From positions 32,980,718 to 33,044,717 of the forward strand of contig OX453275.1 of NCBI GenBank assembly GCA_949710005.1: a DNA stretch of 64,000 nucleotides. The letters run 5' to 3'. The notes beneath the pieces are model-generated. The model saw only the letters and a list, made by a program, of their open reading frames with translations, was not told the origin of the DNA and did not search any database. Below are positions 24,901 through 36,389 of this stretch, in pieces. The stretch comes from Ricordea florida. Taxonomy: Eukaryota > Cnidaria > Anthozoa > Corallimorpharia > Ricordeidae. Within the stretch, counting starts at the first letter, position 1. Every line of letters begins with the position of its first letter. Position numbers and translations under genes: made by a program.

Positions 24901-27900
24901 CAGCAGTAATGACTGTTGGTGTAATTTCCAAGCAGAAGAGCTTCATCCAATTGGATGGTGTGCACAGAATGGCTATCCACTCCAACCCCCTAAAGGTACA
25001 CAAATATTCATCATCGTCATCTTTTGAAGCCTCCAAAGCAAAACTATTGTTTGTGGTGATTCAGTCGTGAAAATTAAAAATGGTCCATACAAGCTAAAAC
25101 TTATGTCAGCAATAGTTTGATGCTTCACTGGTTTGAAATAATGATTGCAACTTAACATTAATTCAGGTAATAAAAGAGCAGAAAGTTCTGGAAAAACAGT
25201 TGCACAAATTCTGCCTATTGTTACTCTTTTTTGTGTTACATAGCTGTCTCTGAAAGGGAGTTGGATGGAGCTTAACAAAACACCTATAAAGTTCATAGGG
25301 AAACAAGTTTTATAGGGGGTCAGTTCAGGGGGGAGAGGGGGTGGGGGCAGTGTGATAATAGAATTTTTTTAATTTCATAGGTGGTTGGCTGGAACTCAGT
25401 TAGAATTAGGAAGTCTGGGTATCAGTGCTTTGTCAAAATGCATGTTTAATCTTGGTTTGGTTTATTTCCTTGTCAGGCATTAACAGTACGCTTGAGGACT
25501 GGAAGACATTCCTTACTCAGACTTTGACAGGAGCTCTAGCAGCTCCCCATGATTTGTTCAGAAAGGTGGGTACATATGCTGCACATGCTTATTCTGTCAC
25601 TTATCTTTATCAAAAGACATCTGAAAGTGGTCCATATAATGGTTTGGTAAGTTACCTTGGTAATTAAAATGGTAGCACACAAAAAGATACTTCATAAAAA
25701 CAAAGAGAAACAGTATACTCCTAATTAGTGAATTAAGGTTTAATTTTGTTGGAATTCAGTGGTTATCCAGTATATTTAAAGGACAACCAAACAGAAAATG
25801 CTACAGTACTTGGGTAAAGGCGTTCTATGTCTAAATTTAAAACTAGCTCAGGCCACCTAAATTTGACCAGAGAATTCTTCATAGTAGCCAGAGAATTCTT
25901 AGATCTCTGGTACCTAATGAACACCTTGTGATAGTGCAGAAAATGTAAGACATACGCAGTTGTGCTCATGTTGATATATCATCCAATAGAAAAAAGGTTT
26001 GGTTGCACAAATGTAAGTACTTTGAAATTCTCCCCAACTCCCTTAATTGTTTTCTGCAACTCAAATATTTGCATGAGCTAAATGCAAATGGCCATTTGCT
26101 ATTTCTGTAATAACATCAAGGCAAGAACATGTATTTGACATCATAGTGTTGTTTACATAGCTTGTTGCAAAGATGGATTAAGTAGCCAATCAGAGCGCTG
26201 ACTAAATTGTTTGTCACTCTTCTTCTTTAGACTCAGGAACATTTTCAGCCTCGTGTTCATGGATTTGAAGTTGGAATGAAGATAGAAGCAGTGCACCCTC
26301 TGAAACCTTCAACCATATGCCCTGCTACAGTTACTAAGAGTCTTGGACCATACTACTTTGCTGTCACACCAGACTTCCAGGAAAATGTACCATCAGTGAC
26401 ATTTTGTTGCCATAGTGATTCCCCAGGGATTTTTCCAGTTGGATGGTGTATCAGAAATTCTGTGGAACTTGCTGTGCCTGCAAGTGAGTGAAACTAGTAT
26501 AGTTTCAGACCAATATTGAAATATTACTTTTCCTTAGAATTATTTAAATTGGAATCACTGTTTGTATGTGTTAGGTTTATTGATGTCGCCATGTTCACAC
26601 TAAGAACATATGCATCACACAAGTAGGAGTAACAACTGATGGAGGTTTAGGGTGTGTCATGATATATTCTAATGTATGTTTGCTGAAGTGATTGGTGGTA
26701 TCAGTCATTTAATTATTCCCAATAATTTATGTAGAAGTACTTATTAGTACTAGCTACAGTACAGTTGTTCAAGATTCTTGATTTCATTGTTTATAGGTTT
26801 CAAGTTAGTCCTAATGTTTTATATGACTATCTGATTCATATAGATTATACCAAGAAGACATGTTCATGGGAGAAGAACCAGGCATTAACTCGTGCTCCAG
26901 TTGCTCCCAGCCAGTTGTTTAGGGTAGGTGCAAATAATTCTTTAATTGCCTGTGTACATTTGCTTTTTGAAAAATTTTATTTGACAAACTTTGACCCAAT
27001 CAAAGCCCTGGGGAAATTTCTTTTGCTTGCAGCAAGGAAAAGTACAGGATATTTGTTATGCTGATGTACCATTTTTTCATCAAATAAACCTGCCAAAGTG
27101 ACAGGAAGCCTGAAATGATAAGTCAACATACAGTGACCTCCACAAGATGCTGCCTTCATACTATTGTACCAACAGTATTTCTTGGAAAGGAAGCACAAAC
27201 TAGCAGAAATAATTTTTATTGTACAGTGAAATGAAGTTCACATACATGTACATGTACAAAAATTGGATTATGTGTACTAAAGGCACCTGTGGTCACATGT
27301 TGATCGCTGGTATCGATCGATTCTCGACTGACATATTGATCAAGTGTGGTTGACACTCGATGGACAGGTCAATCGACACTCGGTCGACATGTCAGTTGAC
27401 AGTCGATCGATAGTCAGTGAATAGAATCCTACTTTCTCAGACACTCCATCGATACTGGCAGTGATCAATCGGTCGACATATCAATCGCTACCTAATGGTC
27501 GGCTGTCTGCAGCATATCAGTTGTCAGTCGATGATATATCGGTGTAGCAAATCATTTTCAGTCTCGGCATCATCCCTCCTCAAACTGCAGCTATCTTGTC
27601 TAATACACTATCAAAACACACAAAGCCATAAGGGGGAAAAACAATGATCCATAACTTACAAAACAGACTGCAGGCAAAACAAGGTTTGTAAGACTAAGGG
27701 ATACAATAATTAACTATTAAGGTAAAAAGGTATAAAGGTTGAAAGCTAATATAAAAGTTAGCTGAACATCAGCAGAGTATCAGCCAAGAGTCGACAGTCT
27801 ATCAGCCGATCAGCTGTCGCAATAAGGATACTGCTGGCTGACACATGAGTCGGTAACCACTCAACCGACTATCGATCCTTGTTGAGCAAGTGTCGACCAT

Positions 27901-30900
27901 GTATCGATCGACATATGGACCGATTGTCTATCAACACTCGACCAACATCTCATCATGTGTCAACCACACTCGATCAATATGTCAGTCGAGTGTCGATCGA
28001 TGGTATCCATCGCCACTCGACTGCGGGTTCCTTTAGTACACATTATCCCAAAAATTTATATTCTGAACAAAACTAAAAATGATAAAAAAAACTAAAAAGG
28101 AACTTTTTTTCTTGCCAAGACTTGCAGTTTTCCTTTTCAGTTTTAGCAATATCACATATCAACATTTCATTATGTTCAGTAACAAAGTGCAGTGCTAATA
28201 AGTCATATAGGTGGACATATTATTTACATTTAGACCTTCTTGTATTTCTTTTATGTCTGGGGTTAGAAAGTAAAGGCTCACAAGTTCAAGGTTGGAATGA
28301 AAGTGGAAGCAGTCGATTTGGAACAACCGCAGATAATCCGCGTGGCCACAATAACAAACGTCATGGGCCGACTGTTACAGCTATTCTTTGACGGGCAGTC
28401 ACGTTTCCAGTTTGTTGATGCAGAGTCACCAGACATATATCCCATTGGTTGGTGCAAAAGGACAGCACATGTCCTTCACTCTCCTTATGGTCCAAGTAAG
28501 TTATTTTAAATACTGCATGTCTGTCAATGATCAAAAAATGTAATTTCTCCTGACAATATCAATCCTTGGTAAAACAATGAATTGACAAGAACTGTGCAAT
28601 TTATCAGCTTTTCAATTTTACAGGGCTTCTGATAGATTTCGGAAAAAAGTCAAATTTTGCTGGGTTTTCAGAGACAAATTCGCAAAAAAATGGCTGATTT
28701 TGCTGTAATTTTCTGGGCAAACTTCTCTGGAATGCGATAGTTTTTGCACTGATCTGAAAAACAATTTTCACGAAAAAAAGGCAGTTTTGCTAATTGTTTA
28801 AGGAATGCCTATACAAATGATGACAACAACAGAAGCACCAATCACTTATAAATGTTGCCTTTCTAAAACCAGTGATTTTGCAGAGATTTTCATTTACACT
28901 TTCAACACCAATTCATTAGTGAAATGTGCCAATGGCAAATTCTCAAGAACGCCTGGTAGCTTTAGGATGTTGTTTACCTTGTTACAGTGATGAAGGTTCA
29001 AGATAAATTTGCAAGTTTATGGCAATTAAGCAGCCCCAACAGGCAATAGATAAGTTTCAAATATGTTATACTGACATCTGCTTGGTAAGATTTCTAGCGA
29101 ATTTTGCGGTATTTCATGTGCGTTTGAATTTTGCCGGATTTTGTTCATTTACCTCAATTTTGTAGCTCTGCAACCTTGAAAATATCAGAAGCCCTAATTT
29201 TAAGATGTGGTAATCTAACATTAAAATCCCCAAACTAACATAAAAGGACGTTTATAGGACTCTCTAATGATAATAGCTATCTAGATCTCTGGAGTGAAAG
29301 AGTAACCAGTAATCATTTTTTGTACTGTGTTACCAATGCCTAGAGTGCTATTCTCTGTGTTGTTTTGATTAAAAGACATTGTCAAAATTCTTTTTACCTT
29401 TGAGAAGGAAAGTAACTTAGCTGAGGTTTTGTAGAAGAAAAGTTTAAACTTTGAGATGAGAAAGACATTGTGTAATTTCCCCTCCCATGTTCAACTTAAC
29501 TAATTCAAGAATGTTTTTTTGTACATTTGTCTTTTGTATGTGTTTTTGATAATATTTTGATCATATTTTGTATGGTCCTTTTCAGTCCCCTCAAATGCAT
29601 TAAGGTAAGAGTCCTCTTCACTGATTTTACTGATGTTATTTATCTCTTTTGTATGTGTTTCTGTCTTCTCTGTGTATGGTTGCCAGTTAGTGCCTTGTTA
29701 ATTTCTGGAAAAGTTGCTTAAGGTTTAATTTTCATCAGGTCAGAAACCTTGGGAGATTTTTCATCTTCAGCTTGATAGGTCTCTTTTTGCCAGATCAAAA
29801 TGCTAATCCAGAAAGGCTATGATCATTCAAATGAAAAGTGTCTTTATTTTCTGTCTCTTGTGTCTGATGTCAACCAAGTCCAATGTATTGGACCAATTTC
29901 TTCAAATTCCAATTTGCCACAATTTCTGATTGTGGCTTGTTTTCATAGCCCAAACCAGAACAGCAGATTGAATGAGAGAGGAACTTAACAAAAGTACAGC
30001 CACCAGTTGATTTCCAATCAAATTCTTCTCCTACTGTTTTGTTCTTTCAAACCATAATAAATTTTTCCATACACTACATGATAGCAGTTTATTTTCATAA
30101 TGTATTTGTCTTCCCATTTACAACACCGTTGAAACATCAAGAAGAGACCAAACAAGGCAATTTGCATGACTTTGTGTCATGGTCAGCGGCTGTGATGCTA
30201 GTATGGCGGATCTTTTTCTGCTCTGATGTTTGTTTCATTAACACAACCTTTTTGTCTTATTTTTGTTATGTTTTAAGTGTTTTTTGTACCAGAATGTTAA
30301 TTAACTCTACGAGATGGCTTTTGACAAAATGCAAACAGAGAAGATGTTAACTTAAACATCTATCCCTAAAAGAATTCAAATAGAAAGTAAAGCTAAACAT
30401 CTTTCAGACCTATGAATGTTCATCTGTTACTTAGTTATGATGTCATTGTTCCTCTTTTTCTCTGTGTATTGAGTCATTAATCTTTCGGTTTTTTCTTTTT
30501 TTTTGTCATTTTATTTTCTCTCATTATAGTATCTATTTCTTTTTTCTCTTTTCAAGCTTGACTGCTCACTAATGGATTCAATTAATTAATATAATTTATT
30601 TTCACTCAGCTCAATTAGCTCTTGAGCTATTTTGAATGAGCTATTACCAAATTTTAGTATTAAGTACTTATTTTGATTGTAATTTGTTTAAGTACATGTA
30701 TGGTAATAAAGCTTGTTGTTGTCTTTGAATTATGGAAACAGTCATGAAATCCCGGCTAACACCAAATTTTTCAAACAAAGATCAAGGGAACAGCTTGTAC
30801 TCATTGTACTGTAGATAATTGCTTAGCAGATAATTGATAAAATATAAATTTTCACACAAATTTTGAATATCTGTTTTGACACTGAACAACAGATTTGTAG

Positions 30901-33900
30901 CGTGTTTCTACCAACTAAGATGATTCTTTCTTGATGTGTTGGTACAGTTACAGATCAAACAGTTACAGATCAAATGATGTATGCATTTTAAGTGAAATAT
31001 AAAACATTTGTAGAGATTCTGTTGTTTAGATTCTCGATCGTGATTGGGTAATTTGTATGTAAATTTGTTTGGATGGCCATGGTTTGAGTAGTTGTACTGT
31101 AACAGTAAAGCTGTACAAGTTAAAATAGAGCAGGATTACTTACATACCATAGTTTCTCAGTTATAAGATGCGTTCAGTTATAGGATGCAACCCTTTCTTC
31201 AATATCTTTTTTTACAATAACTGAGCGAATTCTTGCGTGCTGATTGGCTAATTTTTATCATCAATAAGAGTACAGACACATAAAATTTTAATTTGTTTGT
31301 TTGTTTGTAGATCTGAGTTTGTTGTAGCTCCAAGTTTGTTGTAGATCCACTCGCCTATCAGCTCGTGGATCTACAACACTTTGACAATGTTATGACGCAA
31401 TTTATCATCAATAAGAGGACAGACGCATAAAAAACTGACATCAATTTGTGAAATTGTGCTACTTTACAGCTTGGCCGAAGATGACGGTTATCTTGATTTA
31501 CCTTCATTCCTGGAAGTGATGGGAAGACGGAATCAGGTGCAGACCCAACCAGTTGCAGGTGGGTGTCTCCTTGATAACATGTGTATGCTATCCATGTGAA
31601 TGAGCTTATCAGTCAAGAGATCATTTTACACTCAGTGGTAATATAGAGCTACATTATGTGATTGTATACACAATGTAGGGCTTGACTTGATGTGCTGAAA
31701 TTGTAGGAATATGTTCTTACTAGTTACGCATTGTATGCTGGGACCATGTGCTTGACATGGGGGGACAAAGTTCAACTTTGGTTTCCTTGCATTAAAACTG
31801 TTGTTGTTGTGAGGTTTATCTCTTGGTCTGAGTGCAATTACTACATGGTGGCAGCGGTGTAGAACCGGGAAAATGCCAATTACCGAAACAGAAGTACCCA
31901 TGGAGAACACAACTCTATCTGCAAGTGCAGCAGAAGAAGTAGTTCACACTCAACAACCGACTCAACTTCCACTACCTGGGAAGTTCGATGGCGCCAACGG
32001 ACCAAACCAAGCCGAACGTTGGTTAAAATGGAGCCGCCGCTTCGAACGCTATAGGATAGCTTCTGGTCTTCAAAATAAACCCGAGTACGAGCAAGTGAGT
32101 ACCTTACTCTACGCCATGGGAGAGAGCGCCGACGATATCTTAGCCACCTTACGAATCGACGAAAACAAAGCCACGTACGAAGAAGTGCGTTCAGCGCTCA
32201 ACGCTTATTACGACGTTCGCCGCAACCTGATAGTCGAACGAGCCCGTTTCAATAGACGAAACCAGACGGCAGGTGAATCGGTTGATGCTTTCATTCAAGA
32301 TTTATACAGGCTGGCGGAGGATTGTGAGTACAGCGCTCTTAAAGATGATCTCATTCGACACCATGGCCATAGTACTTGCTTCAAGTTGGACACCGGCGCA
32401 GCTGTTTCTGTGATCAGTGACAAGGAACCATGGCTAGCGAACCAACAACTGGTCAAGACGCAACAAGTTCTCAAAGGCCCGGGAGGCACACTTCTGTCAG
32501 TTGTCGGTGAATTTAAAGCCACCCTAGAGTATCGAAACAGAAGTTTAACCGAGTCAGTTTACGTTCTCAGGAACCAACCGTGTTCTCTACTCAGCAGGAA
32601 AGCGTGTGTCGATCTAGGATTGATCTTTCGCGTGGACGAAGTGAGCAACAAACCACCTGATTTCGTTAGAGAATTTCCTCGCCTCTTCACTGGCCTTGGA
32701 AAACTCAATACCAAATATCACATTACACTTGAACCAGATGTCAGGCCGGTGCGCTTGTATACGCCCAGAAAGATTCCGCATCCTTTATTGCCAAAGGTCA
32801 AGACTGAAGTTGATTCAATGCTTCAACAAGGTGTCATTTCTCCAGTCACGGTCCCTACAGATTGGTGCTCGGGAGTCGTCCCTGTTCCAAAGCCCAATGG
32901 ACGTGTCCGAATTTGTGTCGACCTTACACCACTTAACAAAGCTGTGAAAAGAGAAATTCATCCCATGTCTTCAGTAGATGAGAATCTGGCTATGCTCGGA
33001 GAAAGCAAGGTGTTCACCAAGTTAGATGCCAACAGTGGTTTCTGGCAAATCCCTCTAGACGAAGAGTCAAAGTTGCTAACCACCTTTATCACACCCTTTG
33101 GCCGCTACTGCTTCAACCGGTTACCCTTTGGCATAAGTTCAGCGCCAGAAATATTTCAGCGAACCATGTCAAGCATCCTGGAAGGCCTGGACGGAGTAAT
33201 TTGTCGCATGGATGACATCCTCATTCATGGCAGACACCAAGCAGAACACGATGAGCGAGTCAGAGCTGTCCTTCATCGTTTACAAAAAGTTGGATTGACC
33301 TTAAACAACCAGAAGTGCGAGTTTTCAAAGGGGAGAATCAAGTTCCTTGGACACATTGTTGACGCACAAGGAGTCCATGCCGACCCAGAGAAGACAAAAG
33401 CCATTGCTCAGTTTCCAGTCCCATCCAATGTGACCGAACTTCAGCGTTTCATGGGGATGGTGAACCAATTAGGAAAATTCATTCCAGGATTAGCTGACCG
33501 CAATGAGCCCTTGCGCCAACTCCTTCGCAAAGAAAACTCATGGTACTGGGGAGAAGCTCAGCAGAAAGCCTTCGAACGACTTAAGAAGATCCTGGTATCA
33601 CCTGAAGTCCTTGCACATTATGAGCCCAGCCGTCCAACAGCCATTGCAGCTGATGCATCTTCAACTGGAATTGGGGCAGTTCTTCTCCAGACCCAAGAGA
33701 ATGGACAACGTCGCCCTGTTTGCTATATTTCAAGGTCCATGAGTAATGCAGAAAAGAACTATGCAGTCATTGAGAAAGAAGCTCTTGCCTCCACCTGGGC
33801 ATGCGAAAGGCTAGAAGAATATGTGCTGGGGCTGAAGTTCACCTTGGAGACAGACCACAAACCACTTGTACCTCTATTCTCTACAACCGATCTCTCCAAG

Positions 33901-36352
33901 ATGCCTCCTCGGATACTATGCTTTCGTCTCAGGCTCATGAGGTACAGTCCTGATGTCCTGCATGTCCCTGGAAAATGTCAAATTACTGCAGACGCATTGT
34001 CCCGTGCGCCTACCAGTACACCAGGAGTGAGTGACATTCATTTCGTAGAAGAGGTAGAAAACTTTGCAAGTTTCACACTTCATGGTCTGCCTGCCACAAC
34101 ACAGCGTCTACAAGAAATTAGAAAGGCGCAGAAGGCTGATGAAGAATGTGTTCAAATCCGGAAATACTGCCTGGAAGGTTGGCCTACCTATATGCCTCAC
34201 CAGCCCTTACTCCGTCAGTATTGGGAGAACAGAGCCCATCTGGTTGTGGTTGACGATCTTCTCTTGTTTGATGAGCGAATTGTCATCCCAAGAGTTCTGA
34301 GGCTGGAGATGCTAGACTGCATCCATAGTGGTCACCTTGGTATCAGCAAGTGTCGTGCAAGAGCTCGAACCTCTGTGTGGTGGCCTGGATTGTCTACAGC
34401 CATTGAAGACATGGTTAAGAGATGCACTACCTGTGCAAAGGAACGACCAGAAACCAAGGAGCCTCTCATGCCTTCCTCCTTCCCCTCTCGTCCGTGGGAA
34501 CGACTGGGCATGGATCTGTTCGAGCATGAAGGACGAACATATCTTATTGCAGTAGACTACTACTCAAGATGGATTGAAATTAAACGCCTTGGCAAGCAGA
34601 CAGCTGAAAGTGTTATCACTGCCTGTAAAGAGCTATTTGCAACACATGGGATTCCAGATGTGATAATGTCAGATAATGGGCCACAATTCAGTGCAGAATC
34701 CTTTCAAGCATTTGCCAGCAGTTATGGATTCACCCACACGACAAGCTCTCCAAAATTCCCACAGGCAAATGGCGAGGCAGAGAGAGGCGTTCGCAGTGTA
34801 AAAGGGCTGTTAAAGAAGAATGAAGACCCGTACATTGCTCTCCTTACTTACAGGTCGACGCCACTAGAGAATGGATTGTCACCAAGTGAGCTGTTAATGG
34901 GATGAAGATTGAGAACCCAACTACCCATCCTCCCTAAAAATTTGCAACCCAGAAGCTTACAAAGGGAACGTGAAGAGGTAGCAAAGAAAGAAGAGCGTTA
35001 CAGATTCAATCAACAGCAGACATTCAACCGAAGACACAGAGCACATGAGCTTGGCCCACTACAGTCAGGTGACTCAGTCTGGATCAAGGATCAAGACCGG
35101 CAGGGAAAGATACAAGGCCGCACTCAACATCCACGGTCTTATTTAGTCAAGACTGAACAGGGAACATTACGGCGCAACCGAACAGCTCTTGTTCCAACTG
35201 ATCCACCAGCTGGTAGCTCAGCAGGAGTGACTCCGCCTCCAGCTTCTGATCCTGGAACTTCCCCAGTGGGGCCTACTGGAAAAGCTACCTTGCAAACACG
35301 CTCCTGGAGAACTGTTAGAGCACCAGTGCATTTGGACTTGTAGACTGTTACTCAAGCCTGTTTAAGACTTTGAGAACTGTTATCTTAAGACAATTTAAGA
35401 CTGTTGAGAACATTTACCTTGTTTAATGACTTTTCAGGGCAAGTTGTTTAAGAATTTAGAGATTCACAATTGATGCTAGAAAGTTATTGTTTGTAGAGCA
35501 ACTCTGTGCTCGGAGGGAGATGTAGGAATATGTTCTTACTAGTTGCGCATTGTATGCTGGGACCATGGACAAAGTTCAACTTTGGTTTCCTTGCATTAAA
35601 ACTGTTGTTGTTGTGAGGTTTATCTCTTGGTCTGAGTGCAATTACTACAGAAATATTTGGATGTCCTGAAATGAAGTTAATTTCCTGCAACAAAACTTTT
35701 TTTCTATGAGTGAAGTTAGGAAGATGTGGTAATACTGCTGCAAACGGCAGCATAACATGGCAGTCCATATGAATTTCAATGTTTTATTTTTAATTTTTAT
35801 CTTAACATGAATACTCACAGGTTTCATAGCAGGTAAACTAAACCTAGTAAACCCCCAGGAGTGAGGTTTTAGCTAGGTGGCCCTCATTGCTGCTGTTCCA
35901 AGAAACTAACTCTGGGCTTAATCAAGGCTAAGTACTGTTGGGATACATGGACTTTGGCAGTACCAGACACAGATTAACAGCAGAATAGCATTTGTCCTTT
36001 ATGAGAGAACACACAACACATGATGTGAATCGGTGCCACTTTTTCCTCACTTGCAGCTAGTAGCTGAATTGCGGAGGAACCAGGGGGTGAGATCGGACAT
36101 CGGCACATAGAAGGCGCCTCTGGCAGCCGCCTCAGTCCATGAATGATCTCACCCCACCCACCCAGACCAATGACGGCACGAGTCAGCTAGACTATCACAC
36201 TGGGAACACGCCCTACTCTTTTCGAACAGTGCCATGGGTTCTTTTACGTCCCACATTTATGAATCAATTATAAAGAGTTGTGAGACGAGGCCTACGGTTT
36301 ATCCTCCTTATCTGAGAAGACTAAAATGTCTAACCGTTTACAGATGTCATTG

Positions 36353-36389
<37 letters not shown>

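Larger units (their letters stand above)
31702..35649 (+). mobile_element. Ty3/gypsy LTR retrotransposon, internally deleted
   Basis: The 3948-bp insertion has short LTRs beginning TGTAGGAATA and ending TTACTACA. It is flanked by a perfect 5-bp duplication GAAAT (31697-31701 and 35650-35654). The LTRs differ by one substitution and one 15-bp indel, so insertion is recent or the copies have been homogenised. A primer-binding-site-like TGGTGGCAGCGG (31846-31857) abuts the 5' LTR, and a purine tract (ggagggaga) precedes the 3' LTR. It sits in sense orientation inside an SFMBT intron, between the exons ending 31558 and starting 36798. Confidence 0.97.

Noticed and set aside
25566-26230. A hidden MBT2 core exon in this intron
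   Set aside because: I looked for the GWC-type end motif and GMKLE-type start in all frames and found neither.
26797-26843. Starting the MBT4-arm exon at the earlier acceptor (about 26797)
   Set aside because: The AG giving GTTTCAAG leads to a stop in the required phase; the acceptor at 26842-26843 gives a clean MBT linker (NYTKKTCSWEK).
31873-35343. An endogenous retrovirus with an envelope gene
   Set aside because: The sequence after integrase is only the integrase tail followed by non-coding DNA and the 3' LTR; it is a plain Ty3/gypsy retrotransposon.
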